From: Natronogracilivirga saccharolytica
GTDB taxonomy: Bacteria; Bacteroidota; Rhodothermia; Balneolales; Natronogracilivirgulaceae
Length of the DNA stretch: 64,000 nt
Assembly: GCF_017921895.1 (NCBI RefSeq)
Contig: NZ_JAFIDN010000001.1
Coordinates: 62,001 to 126,000 of the forward strand
Direction of reading: 5' to 3'
In this document: positions 27,515 to 37,193 of the stretch, in pieces
Numbering within the stretch: the first letter of the stretch is position 1
Layout of the letters: the number at the start of each line of letters is the position of its first letter
The notes under the pieces: generated by a model
Databases searched by the model: none
Seen by the model: the letters and a program-made list of their open reading frames with translations, nothing else
What the model was told of the DNA's origin: nothing
Program-made: the position numbers and the translations under genes

Positions 27515-29602
27515 CTACTGATTTCCGGAAAGGACTTCTTTAAGTGCTGAATCAAATTTTTCCTGGAGTTTTTCCAGTTCCGTGGTGACATCTGCCCAGC
27601 TGTCCCAGCTTCGTCCAAGCCGGCGTTCCAGGTCACTGTGCCGCTGCAATACATCCCCGGCATCGCCGGATTCATAAAATGCGGGATCCGCAAGTTTTTC
27701 TTCGATTTTCGTTTTTTCTTCTTCCATGGTGCTAATCTCTTCCTCCAGTGAAGCAAGACGTTTTTTAAGCGGCTTCATATCGCTGCTGAAACGGTTTCGG
27801 AGTTCTGCCTCCATTCGTTTGACTTCGCGCGATTTGGGGCCGCTGGTATTGCTCTGCCCGTTCCCGGAACCCTGAGCTGCTGCACTTTGCCTGTTTTCTG
27901 CCTTTTCCGCCGGTGTGCTGCGACTGGTTTGATTTTCTGTATTCTGCTGGTCTGCACTATCCTCGGCACTCTGCTGTTTCACCTTCCATTCGTAATAACT
28001 GAAATCGCCCGGGTACTCAAACAGCCGTCCGTTGCCTACCCGCCAGACCTTGTTTGCGAAACCATCCAGAAAGTACCTGTCGTGACTTACGGCAATGACG
28101 GTTCCCTGATACTGGTCAAGAGCCCTGAGCAGTACTTTTTTCGACCGTATATCAAGGTGGTTGGTCGGTTCGTCAAGTATGAGCAGATTGGCAGGCTCCA
28201 GCAGGCTTTTGGCAAGTGCCAGCCGGCTGCGTTCACCTCCGCTCAGCACACCTACTTTTTTGAAGACATCATCACCGGAAAAAAGAAATGCTCCCAGGAT
28301 GCCGCGAATTCTTGTACGTGCTTCGGAAGATTTTGCAGATAACTCCATCTCTTCAAGCACAGTTCGCTCTGAAGTCAGCACATCCGCCAGATGCTGGGCA
28401 AAGAAGGTCATGATTACATTATGGCCGGTAACCCGTTCACCGTCAAACGGCTCTGTTCCGTTTATAATACGTGCAAGTGTTGATTTTCCGGCGCCATTGG
28501 CACCGATCAGGGCAATTTTATCCCCTCTTTCAATGGATATATCCTGGTTTTCAGTGAAAACGGGAACCGGCTGCTGCCGGTCAGTCATATAGGTCTTGGA
28601 CAAGCCGTAGATGTCCATGACCTTCACTCCGCACCGGGGCGGATCGGGAAACCGGAAGTCAATGGAAGAGTTATCGACCTCCGGCATTTCGATCCGGTCC
28701 ATTTTTTCCAGCTGCTTGATTTTGCTCTGGACCTGGCGCGCTTTGGTTGCCTTGGCACGGAACCTGTTTATAAACCGTTCTGCCTGTTCAATTTCTTTTT
28801 GCTGGTTCTCCCAGGATTGTTGCTGCAGTTCAAACTGCTGCTCATACTGACGCTCATAATCTTCATAATTTCCGGTGTAAAGCTTGAGCTTTCTGTGTTC
28901 AAGCGAGGCTATATGGGTCACCATGCGGTTCAGAAACATCTGGTCATGGCTGACGATCCAAATGGCACCGGGATAACCGGGGAGATAGCGTTCCAGCCAG
29001 TCAATGCTGTCAATGTCGAGATGGTTGGTCGGCTCGTCAAGCAGCAGAATGTCGGGAGCTTCCAGAAGCAGTTTAGCCAGCAGTGCCCGCATCTGCCATC
29101 CTCCTGAAAACGTATGAAGCGGATCGTCAAGCTCAGCAGAAGAAAATCCCAGTCCCTTCAGCGCTTCTTCCACCCTTGCATCCCTTTTCCCGGCAGACAG
29201 CATGTCATAGCGGCTCTGCAGCGATTCCAGCCTGCTCAAAAGTTTTTCGTAATGTGCATCTTCGTAGGACTCCAGTGCCGCGATTTCATTGGTAATGCTT
29301 TCAATTTTTTTCTCAATATCATTGGCTTCCGAAAATGCTTCCATCACCATCCCGCGCACCGTTTGCTCTCTTGTGACTTCGAGGGATTCCTGCTGAAGAT
29401 ATCCGATCCGGGTATCCGGTGACCATTCACACTTGCCCTGATCCGGTTTCAGGTCACCCGTCATGATCCTCAGCAATGTCGTTTTACCAGCACCGTTCGG
29501 GCCTATGAGCCCCACACGGTCACCTTTATTAAAGGTCAAAGAAACCTGATCAAAAAGACAGCGATTTGAAATAAAAAATGTTATATTATGAAGTCTGTAC
29601 AT
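27515..29602 (-). CDS. ABC-F family ATPase
   Basis: 695 aa, no membrane segments. Two ATPase domains: Walker A GPNGAGKTT and GANGAGKST; signatures FSGGWQMRALLAKLLL and LSGGERSRLALAKSLL; Walker B ILLLDEPTNHLD and LLILDEPTNHLD. The approximately 80-residue linker between them is rich in Gln, Glu and Arg as in translation-factor ABC-F proteins. A C-terminal charged coiled coil follows residue 600. It probably acts on the ribosome (Uup/EttA-like) and is divergent from rpsU. The minus strand has TATTTTTG (complement of 29622-29629) about 20 bp before the start, matching the Bacteroidota -7 box, but no clear -33 box. Confidence 0.93.
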   Translation of the reverse strand: MYRLHNITFFISNRCLFDQVSLTFNKGDRVGLIGPNGAGKTTLLRIMTGDLKPDQGKCEWSPDTRIGYLQQESLEVTREQTVRGMVMEAFSEANDIEKKIESITNEIAALESYEDAHYEKLLSRLESLQSRYDMLSAGKRDARVEEALKGLGFSSAELDDPLHTFSGGWQMRALLAKLLLEAPDILLLDEPTNHLDIDSIDWLERYLPGYPGAIWIVSHDQMFLNRMVTHIASLEHRKLKLYTGNYEDYERQYEQQFELQQQSWENQQKEIEQAERFINRFRAKATKARQVQSKIKQLEKMDRIEMPEVDNSSIDFRFPDPPRCGVKVMDIYGLSKTYMTDRQQPVPVFTENQDISIERGDKIALIGANGAGKSTLARIINGTEPFDGERVTGHNVIMTFFAQHLADVLTSERTVLEEMELSAKSSEARTRIRGILGAFLFSGDDVFKKVGVLSGGERSRLALAKSLLEPANLLILDEPTNHLDIRSKKVLLRALDQYQGTVIAVSHDRYFLDGFANKVWRVGNGRLFEYPGDFSYYEWKVKQQSAEDSADQQNTENQTSRSTPAEKAENRQSAAAQGSGNGQSNTSGPKSREVKRMEAELRNRFSSDMKPLKKRLASLEEEISTMEEEKTKIEEKLADPAFYESGDAGDVLQRHSDLERRLGRSWDSWADVTTELEKLQEKFDSALKEVLSGNQ

Positions 29603-29648
29603 ATACGTTTTTAAACCAAAACAAAAATAAAGAAGTCACTGACAGAAC

Positions 29649-29846
29649 ATGCTCGGAGTAAAAGTTAAAGATAACGAAAGCATCGATCGTGCCATAAACC
29701 GATTTAAGAAAATGATGACACGATCCCGTGTCCTGATGGAATATAAAGAGCGCCAGCAGTATCTCAAGCCATCGGAAGAACGTCGGGAAGCTCACAAGAA
29801 AAGTGTCCGCGAAGAGCGGAAACGACGTCGGGACGAATGGAGGTAA
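29649..29846 (+). CDS. rpsU: 30S ribosomal protein bS21
   Basis: 65 aa. It starts MLGVKVKDNESIDRAINRFKK and ends in the Lys/Arg-rich tail typical of S21 (KKSVREERKRRR). It is a small-subunit protein near the anti-Shine-Dalgarno region of 16S rRNA. No AGGAGG-like motif lies 5-12 bases before the ATG. The stop codon runs into a small CCGG-based hairpin shared with the end of radA. Confidence 0.97.
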   Translation: MLGVKVKDNESIDRAINRFKKMMTRSRVLMEYKERQQYLKPSEERREAHKKSVREERKRRRDEWR

Positions 29847-29860
29847 GCCGGAATTTCCGG

Positions 29861-31231
29861 TTAATCCATTCCGCACTTCTTCAGAGCATCGTTGACATCA
29901 TCAACGGTGCTGACGCTGATTTTATGGTCTGCCTTTGCAGTTCCCCCGGGGATGACAGCATGGCGAAAGCCCATTGCCTCGGCCTCCTCCAGTCTTCTGT
30001 CCAGCTGTGCCACACGTCTGACCTCCGCTCCAAGTCCTACTTCTCCGACGAGGACTGCAGGCTCACCCATTGCCCTTCCAGAAACAGATGACACCAGTGC
30101 GGCAGCCACCCCCAGGTCACATGCGGTTTCCGTAAGCCTGATACCTCCTGCCACATTTAAAAACACATCCTTGTCACTGAACTTCCAGCCGCTCCGCTTT
30201 TCCAGAACCGCAAGCAACAGTGACATACGTCTGTGATCAAATCCGGATGCTGTCCGTTGCGGGACCCCGTATGAAGCAGGGGTAACAAGCGCCTGCACTT
30301 CAATCAGAAACGGACGCGTTCCCTCCATCGGGCAGACAACGGCATTGCCGCTAACATGCGGATTGAACTCCGAGAGAAACAATTCCGACGGATTGGCCAC
30401 TTCCCGCAGTCCGTCTCCGTCCATTTCGAAAACACCAACTTCCTGTGCCGGGCCAAACCTGTTTTTAAGGCTTCTGAGAATCCGGTGGTGCGACTGTTTG
30501 TCCCCTTCAAACTGGAGTACGGTATCAACCATATGCTCAAGAACCCGGGGGCCGGCAAGATCACCGTCCTTGGTGACATGTCCGATAGCGACCACTGTAA
30601 TTTTCTCCTGTTTGGCCAGTTGCATGAGCAAAGCGGCGCATTCGCGTATCTGAGCAGTAGTTCCGGGCATACTTTGCAGTACCGAATGATAAACGGTCTG
30701 GATGGAGTCAATGATCAGCAGTTCCGGTTTTTCAGAGCGAGCCGCATCTATCACACGCATTATTTCTGTCTCTGTAAAAACCCTGAGGCTATCTGACCGG
30801 ATGCTCAGTCTCTCTGCTCTTTGGCGAATCTGGCCGAGCGACTCCTCTCCGGACACATAAAGCGTCCTGCGTTTGCTGAGCAGCGACGAACACTGCAATG
30901 CCAGGGTGCTTTTTCCAATTCCCGGATCCCCTCCCAGCAGAATGAACGACCCGGGCATCAATCCACCGCCCAAAACACGGTCCAGTTCGGCCATCCCGAT
31001 CATCACGCGATCGGATTCATGAACAGGAATATCATCAAGCGATACGGGTTTTACTGCACTGTCATCCTGCTGCCTCAGGCGCGCCCTGTGTTGTACCTTT
31101 TCATTTTCTTCTTCAACTGCAATTTCTTCCAGGGTATTCCATCTTGCACAGAAACCACAGTTGCCAAGCCATTGAGAGGTTTCCCATCCGCAGTTGGAGC
31201 AAACATACCGGGTTCGTTTCTTTTTTGCCAT
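29861..31231 (-). CDS. radA: DNA repair protein RadA (Sms)
   Basis: 456 aa. An N-terminal four-Cys zinc finger (CSNCGWETSQWLGNCGFC) precedes a RecA-like core with Walker A GGDPGIGKSTL, the RadA-specific LKNRFGP motif and a C-terminal Lon-protease-like domain. It drives branch migration during recombinational repair. It converges on rpsU with a 14-bp gap, and the flippase-like gene ends 12 bp upstream, so the two may form an operon. Confidence 0.97.
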   Translation of the reverse strand: MAKKKRTRYVCSNCGWETSQWLGNCGFCARWNTLEEIAVEEENEKVQHRARLRQQDDSAVKPVSLDDIPVHESDRVMIGMAELDRVLGGGLMPGSFILLGGDPGIGKSTLALQCSSLLSKRRTLYVSGEESLGQIRQRAERLSIRSDSLRVFTETEIMRVIDAARSEKPELLIIDSIQTVYHSVLQSMPGTTAQIRECAALLMQLAKQEKITVVAIGHVTKDGDLAGPRVLEHMVDTVLQFEGDKQSHHRILRSLKNRFGPAQEVGVFEMDGDGLREVANPSELFLSEFNPHVSGNAVVCPMEGTRPFLIEVQALVTPASYGVPQRTASGFDHRRMSLLLAVLEKRSGWKFSDKDVFLNVAGGIRLTETACDLGVAAALVSSVSGRAMGEPAVLVGEVGLGAEVRRVAQLDRRLEEAEAMGFRHAVIPGGTAKADHKISVSTVDDVNDALKKCGMD

Positions 31232-31243
31232 CGGGTCCGCTAA

Positions 31244-32341
31244 TCAGGGTTCATCTGTTTTCTTTTCATTTACAACATCCACCACCTTTACATTCAGATA
31301 CCAGCTCATGGCCATAAGTCCTGCACCTACGACCACATAAAAACTGATCAGACGCCACATGAATACAGCAATTCCCAGAAACTCCCGCCGCTCCATCAGC
31401 GAACCCATGAATAAGGCATAAAGGCCTTCGAGACCTCCGCTACCACCCGGAGTAGGCATGAACATTCCGGCAAGTGTCATGGCCACTCCCCGCAGAAACG
31501 AAAGCAGAACATCCGCAGGCACAAAGCTGAGTACAACAATACCCGGCAGCCACACTTTTGCAAGCCACGCCATAACGGACAATCCAAACGCTCTGAGAAG
31601 AAATGATCGAGGTTTTTTTCTGAGCTCGTGGGAATAGGACTCCAGTACTTCGGCTTCACGCGCAATTTTATAGCGGTATCTTCTGAGAAAGGGCAGACTG
31701 AATACGAAGTTAACTGTCCGTTTGAGAATGTAGGGATTCCGGAATACACCGTATGTGAGAAACCCCGCATAGCCCAGAAGCAGCAGGTAAATAAGGAACA
31801 TCAGGCCGTGTCCTGCCAGACCGGCACCCTCCGGTATCACAGAAAAATACAGCCCGATACCAAAAAGCATTGGTATGGCAAATATCAGCAGCAGCTGATC
31901 CAGCATAATGCCATAAATCACAATGGCGCTTGACTGACCGAGCGAAAGTTTTTCACGTGTCATGACGTAGGTGGCCATTGGCCCCCCTCCGATCGTTGAC
32001 GGAGTAACTGAAGATGTAAACTCCCAGCACAAAACGACACGAAATGATGCAGGCCAGCTCAGTCTTGATTCTGATAAATAGCGGATTTTTGCACTCAGAA
32101 ACCAAATGCGAAGACCAACTACGAACAAGGCGATAAAGAGTCCGGGAGTTCTGTTCCAGTACAGTCTGTCAAACAACCCGGGTGAATAGGTAAAATAGAT
32201 CAGTAGTCCCATGCTTGTGAGACTCAGCAGTATGGACAAAAACAGGTATTTTCCCGAAAAATAACTGGTCAGGTTTTTCCCGTGCGGTGATGATGCGCTG
32301 TTTTTGTCCGGATGAATAATATGTTCGTTTTGTTCCGGCAA
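31244..32341 (-). CDS. UPF0104 / LPG-synthase-transmembrane-like integral membrane protein
   Basis: 365 aa with about eight hydrophobic segments and the family block SSVTPSTIGGGPMATYVMTRE plus ..FMPTPGGSGGLEGLYALF. Members (AglD/MprF transmembrane half) are thought to move lipid-linked molecules across the inner membrane. No cytoplasmic synthase domain is attached. No in-frame ATG is near the N-terminus; the start is probably TTG at 32341. Confidence 0.8.
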   Translation of the reverse strand: MPEQNEHIIHPDKNSASSPHGKNLTSYFSGKYLFLSILLSLTSMGLLIYFTYSPGLFDRLYWNRTPGLFIALFVVGLRIWFLSAKIRYLSESRLSWPASFRVVLCWEFTSSVTPSTIGGGPMATYVMTREKLSLGQSSAIVIYGIMLDQLLLIFAIPMLFGIGLYFSVIPEGAGLAGHGLMFLIYLLLLGYAGFLTYGVFRNPYILKRTVNFVFSLPFLRRYRYKIAREAEVLESYSHELRKKPRSFLLRAFGLSVMAWLAKVWLPGIVVLSFVPADVLLSFLRGVAMTLAGMFMPTPGGSGGLEGLYALFMGSLMERREFLGIAVFMWRLISFYVVVGAGLMAMSWYLNVKVVDVVNEKKTDEP

Positions 32342-32387
32342 CTATTTGCTATGGCTGAAAGTGTTATTGGACGAAGAAGTTCCAATA

Positions 32388-32438
32388 TAAAAAAAAGCCT
32401 TGTATCTGATAACCATGGAATGGTACAGATACAAGGCT
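32388..32438 (-). terminator. Strong terminator of the aldolase gene
   Basis: AGCCTTGTATCTG (32396-32408) pairs perfectly with CAGATACAAGGCT (32426-32438); an inner ACCAT/ATGGT extends the hairpin. On the minus strand a T-run of seven or more follows (complement of the A's before 32396). Confidence 0.9.
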
Positions 32439-32483
32439 AAAAGGTATATCAGCTCATGAAGTTACGAGCTGCAACCGCGTGCA

Positions 32484-33563
<1,080 letters not shown>

Positions 33564-33976
33564 ATGTAATCCTCCTAACTAAGGTGTGGTTAATAGTATT
33601 CCGAACAAATTGTTGCAGGTATATTCTGAAAGGTTATGCCGATTTTACTGGCATTTTGTCACAGGGATGAAATCCATGTTTATTCTAGCGATATCCTATA
33701 TCGCATCAATATAAAGAAATTAGTGTGAAAACTCTATTAAGAAACCGTTGCCCTTTATTCATAATCTCAGCTAAATTGCGTAATTTAGGTATCTGAATAT
33801 TCGTTACTCAAATCCGCAGATTCAGCACCGCAGTGCCAGTCAAATCAGTTGTTTACTGGCAGAACAAATCACCGGCAGCTGAACCGTTTGCTGCTTACTG
33901 TCTGAACGACTTTTGCATCGCATAGTGTCACTCAAATGTACGAACACGTTCCGCATCCTATTGTCTTGAAATTCCC
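33564..33976. promoter_or_regulatory. Divergent fbaB/dusB intergenic region with two inverted repeats
   Basis: 413 bp without a gene. It holds GCGATAT-CCT-ATATCGC at 33688-33704 (perfect 7-bp dyad) and GCCAGT...ACTGGC at 33835-33860 (stem extendable by AAA/TTT with one bulge). No tRNA or other RNA gene was recognised. The dyads could be operator sites or leader hairpins. Confidence 0.4.
33570..33577 (-). promoter_or_regulatory. Strong Shine-Dalgarno (AGGAGG) before the aldolase gene
   Basis: The minus strand reads TTAGGAGGATTACATATG; AGGAGG ends 7 bases before the ATG at 33563. Most genes in this window have no such motif, so this is exceptional here. Confidence 0.8.
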
Positions 33977-35041
33977 ATGACCATAAAGCCACATATTCAA
34001 AAATCGCCGCACAAAGTTTCTTTAATGCCGGAGTCCGCTGTGACGGAAGAAATGCTGCCAGTCCTGCAAAATGACAGCCGGTGTGTGGTTCTTGCACCCA
34101 TGGAAGATGTCAGCGACTCTCCTTTCCGGCAAATGTGCCGTAATATGGGGGCTGATCTGGTTTATACGGAGTTCATCAGCTCGGAGGCCATGATTCGTGA
34201 CTCTGATGCCTCCAGACACAAAATGGCATTCGAGGAGTCCGAACGGCCTTTGGGAATACAGATATTTGGCGGACGTGAAGAGGCCATGCACGGAGCAGCC
34301 AGGGTTGCCGAGGCCAATAACCCTGATCTGATTGACATCAATTTCGGCTGTCCTGTCTATAAAGTGGTAAAAAAGAATGCCGGTTCGGCCTGTCTTCGTG
34401 ACCTGGGCATGATGGAACGGATGGCCGGTACAGTAGTCGATGCCACCCATCTTCCCGTCACTGTCAAAACACGTCTGGGGTGGGATGACAAAACCATACG
34501 CATCCGTGAAGTCGCACTGATGCTGCAATCTGCTGGAATCAGGTCACTGACTGTTCACGCGCGAACCCGGAGCCAGGGTTATAAAGGTGAAGCCCGGTGG
34601 GAATATTTCAAATATCTCAAGGACACCCCGGGCCTGCACATTCCGGTCATCGCCAATGGTGATATCCTGACCCCTCAGGATGCCCGCTATCTTTTTGAAG
34701 AAACCGGCGTGGACGGAGTTATGATCGGCAGGGCCGCCATTGGCTATCCGTGGATTTTCAGAGACATCCACCATTATATGGACACCGGAGAACTGCTGCC
34801 GCCGCCATCATTGGAGGAGCGAATGAAGATGTGTGCGGAACAGCTTCGTGCTTCAGTTGATCATCACGGTGAACGCTACGGAGTCATCATGATGAAAAAG
34901 CATTACGGCAACTATCTCAAAGGGATCCGCAACGGAAAGAAACTCCGGATGGAGATCATGGAAAAAGACCGGATGGATGACATCATCGAACTGTTGATGA
35001 ATTTTTCTGAAGAGCCTTCCGGTACTGTGGTTGCCGTTTAG
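33977..35041 (+). CDS. dusB: tRNA-dihydrouridine synthase (Dus)
   Basis: 354 aa. FMN-dependent TIM barrel with LAPMEDVSDSPFR, the catalytic-Cys motif INFGCPVYKVVKKNAGSACL, TVKTRLGW, LTVHARTRSQGYKG and DGVMIGRAAIGYPWIF. It reduces specific uridines in tRNA D loops. The first 30 residues exceed the usual length, so starts at 34025 or 34052 are possible. DusB is the likeliest subtype. Confidence 0.92.
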   Translation: MTIKPHIQKSPHKVSLMPESAVTEEMLPVLQNDSRCVVLAPMEDVSDSPFRQMCRNMGADLVYTEFISSEAMIRDSDASRHKMAFEESERPLGIQIFGGREEAMHGAARVAEANNPDLIDINFGCPVYKVVKKNAGSACLRDLGMMERMAGTVVDATHLPVTVKTRLGWDDKTIRIREVALMLQSAGIRSLTVHARTRSQGYKGEARWEYFKYLKDTPGLHIPVIANGDILTPQDARYLFEETGVDGVMIGRAAIGYPWIFRDIHHYMDTGELLPPPSLEERMKMCAEQLRASVDHHGERYGVIMMKKHYGNYLKGIRNGKKLRMEIMEKDRMDDIIELLMNFSEEPSGTVVAV

Positions 35042-35117
35042 ACTCCGCTGCCTGCGCGCAAACCGGGCACAATCCCGCCTGGATTCGGCCAGAATCCATC
35101 TGAAACAGTCAGATATG

Positions 35118-36407
35118 CTAAATTTCAATCCTGTCAGCGCCGATCCATGGCTGCAGTGCCGGGGGAATGGTGAGCGCATCATCACCCTGCTGATGGGTTT
35201 CCAGAAATGCCGCAAGCACTCTGGGCAGCGCCAGACCGCTTCCATTCAGGGTATGCACTGTTTCTGTCTTCCCGTCCTCATTCTTGCAGCGGATTTTCAT
35301 CCGGCGAGCCTGATAGTCTTCAAAATTTGAACACGAGCTTACTTCAAGCCATTTTTTCTGACCGGGACTCCAGACTTCAAGATCGTATTTTTTGCTTTGG
35401 GTGAATCCCATATCGGCTGTACCCATCAGCAGTGTCCGGTAGGGAAGTTCCAGTGCCTCCAGCAGCTCTTCGGCATCGCGTCGCAACGACTCAAGTTCCT
35501 CGTAAGACGTTTCGGGGCGGACAATTTTCACCAGTTCCACTTTGTCGAATTGGTGCAGTCTGTTGAGTCCGCGTACCTCACTTCCGTGTGATCCGGCTTC
35601 CCGTCTCCAGCACGGAGTATGGCAGACATATTTTGCCGGCAATGAAGCAGGCTTCAGTATTTCATCGCGATGAAAATTGGTTACCGGAACTTCGGCAGTA
35701 GGAATGGCAAAATATCCGTCCCGGGGAATCACGTACATCATATCCTCCTTGTCGGGTATTTGTCCGGTACCACGTGCCGAATCTTCATTTACAAAGTACG
35801 GGGCCATGATTTCCAGATACCCCTTTTCTACAGCCTTGTCCGTAAAAAACTGAATCAATGCCCGCTGCAGTCTGGCAACAGGACCGACATAGAATGGAAA
35901 ACCGGCAGAGGTAACTTTTGCACCGCGCTCAAAATCGATCCACCCGTTCTTGCTGACCAGATCCCAGTGCGGTTTGAAAGCGCCTTCACCATTCCCGCCG
36001 GCGTCATCGACCTCACCCCACTGATGGATTGTCTGATTACCCGATTCATCCTTTGTTACGGGAACAGAAGAGTGGGCAACATTGGGAATTTTCATCAGCA
36101 ATTCATCGCGCTGCCTGATTAATTCACGTTCGCGTTCTTCCAGCGATTTGATTTCCTGCTTCATTTCACCGGTTTGCCTGATGACTTTCTGAGCCTCTTC
36201 TTTTTTTCCCTGGCTCATCAGTTCACCTATCTGTTTTGCCCTGGTATTGCTTTCGTTTCGCAACTGATCTCTTTGGTGAACGGTGTTGCGCCACGTTTCG
36301 TCAACTTCTACAACACGGTCAACAATTTCAGTCTCCTTTTCACCCTTGGCCAGCATAGCCTGTTTGATTTCATCTTTCTGCTGGCGTATACGCTGAATAT
36401 CAAGCAT
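35118..36407 (-). CDS. serS: Serine--tRNA ligase
   Basis: 429 aa from MLDIQRIRQQKDEIK; upstream codons to 36515 lack family similarity. Residues 1-105 are the long antiparallel coiled-coil arm that grips tRNA-Ser. The class II core has motif 2 in KYVCHTPCWRREAGSHGSEVRG-type sequence (FRxE equivalent with RLHQFDKVE) and motif 3 at LNGSGLALPRVLAAFLE. It charges tRNA-Ser and tRNA-Sec with serine. Convergent with dusB. Confidence 0.97.
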   Translation of the reverse strand: MLDIQRIRQQKDEIKQAMLAKGEKETEIVDRVVEVDETWRNTVHQRDQLRNESNTRAKQIGELMSQGKKEEAQKVIRQTGEMKQEIKSLEERERELIRQRDELLMKIPNVAHSSVPVTKDESGNQTIHQWGEVDDAGGNGEGAFKPHWDLVSKNGWIDFERGAKVTSAGFPFYVGPVARLQRALIQFFTDKAVEKGYLEIMAPYFVNEDSARGTGQIPDKEDMMYVIPRDGYFAIPTAEVPVTNFHRDEILKPASLPAKYVCHTPCWRREAGSHGSEVRGLNRLHQFDKVELVKIVRPETSYEELESLRRDAEELLEALELPYRTLLMGTADMGFTQSKKYDLEVWSPGQKKWLEVSSCSNFEDYQARRMKIRCKNEDGKTETVHTLNGSGLALPRVLAAFLETHQQGDDALTIPPALQPWIGADRIEI

Positions 36408-36705
36408 AATTTGTCTTAAAAAGTTAGCTGTCGGTTCTTCTTTTGTGTCTTTGCTCTGACATACCGGAGCCGCACTCTCCGGGCAATGATTCCAATTTGA
36501 ACACATCGATGCCAAAGATACAACTTACGCATGTGAAGCGATAGCAGTAAGTTTTACAGTTTATCTGCCCTGCAGTCAATATCAATAAAATTACAGGATG
36601 GTTTATCGTTGATATCCTGACAAAACAGACTTGACTGCCTAATTTTTTTAGGTTAAATTCCACACAGATTACAACTTATTTAGAACCCAAATCTATTTTA
36701 TACAA
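36408..36705. other. Divergent serS / Lrp intergenic region
   Basis: 298 bp between the divergent serS and Lrp genes. It must contain both promoters. It is A/T-rich near the Lrp start. No hairpin, T-box or RNA gene was recognised. Confidence 0.4.
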
Positions 36706-37185
36706 ATGCACCACCTTGATGAAATTGACATTGCCATACTGAAGCATTTGCAAAAAAACGGACGTGCTCAGCGAAACAAACTGGCTAAAATTGTCAATCT
36801 GTCCGTGCCGTCGGTATCCGAAAGGATGCGGAAACTGGAAGAAAAAAAGCTGATTGACGGGTACCATGCCGTTTTGAATGCTCAGAAATTCAATTTCGAT
36901 ATAGTTGCGTTTATTTTTGTGGAAGTTGACAACTCAAGCTACCATGGCTCTTTCGTTGAAAAAGTTGTGCTCGAACCGGAAGTGCAGGAGTGTCATTCCA
37001 TAACCGGTGACGGATCCCACATTCTCAAGATAACAACAGAAAATACGGTATCGCTTGAGAAGCTATTGTCGCGAATTCAGTCATGGGAAGGAGTGAAAAA
37101 GACCCGCTCCAACATTGTATTGTCCACGTTCAAACAGACACGGGAAATTCCGCTGGATCACCAGGAGAAAGCAGTCGAGGTCTGA
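36706..37185 (+). CDS. Lrp/AsnC-family transcriptional regulator
   Basis: 159 aa. An N-terminal winged helix-turn-helix (LDEIDIAILKHLQKNGR, SVPSVSERMRKLEEKKLI) is followed by a RAM/AsnC ligand domain (VQECHSITGDGSHILKI). Such proteins sense amino acids and bind as octamers. It lies 8 bp before an orphan membrane protein gene and is divergent from serS, so both are candidate targets. The ligand is unknown. Confidence 0.93.
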   Translation: MHHLDEIDIAILKHLQKNGRAQRNKLAKIVNLSVPSVSERMRKLEEKKLIDGYHAVLNAQKFNFDIVAFIFVEVDNSSYHGSFVEKVVLEPEVQECHSITGDGSHILKITTENTVSLEKLLSRIQSWEGVKKTRSNIVLSTFKQTREIPLDHQEKAVEV

Positions 37186-37193
37186 TTATTTCC

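Noticed and set aside
29846-29862. Terminator between rpsU and radA
   Set aside because: The CCGGAATTTCCGG dyad overlaps both stop codons but has a short stem and no T-run on either side.
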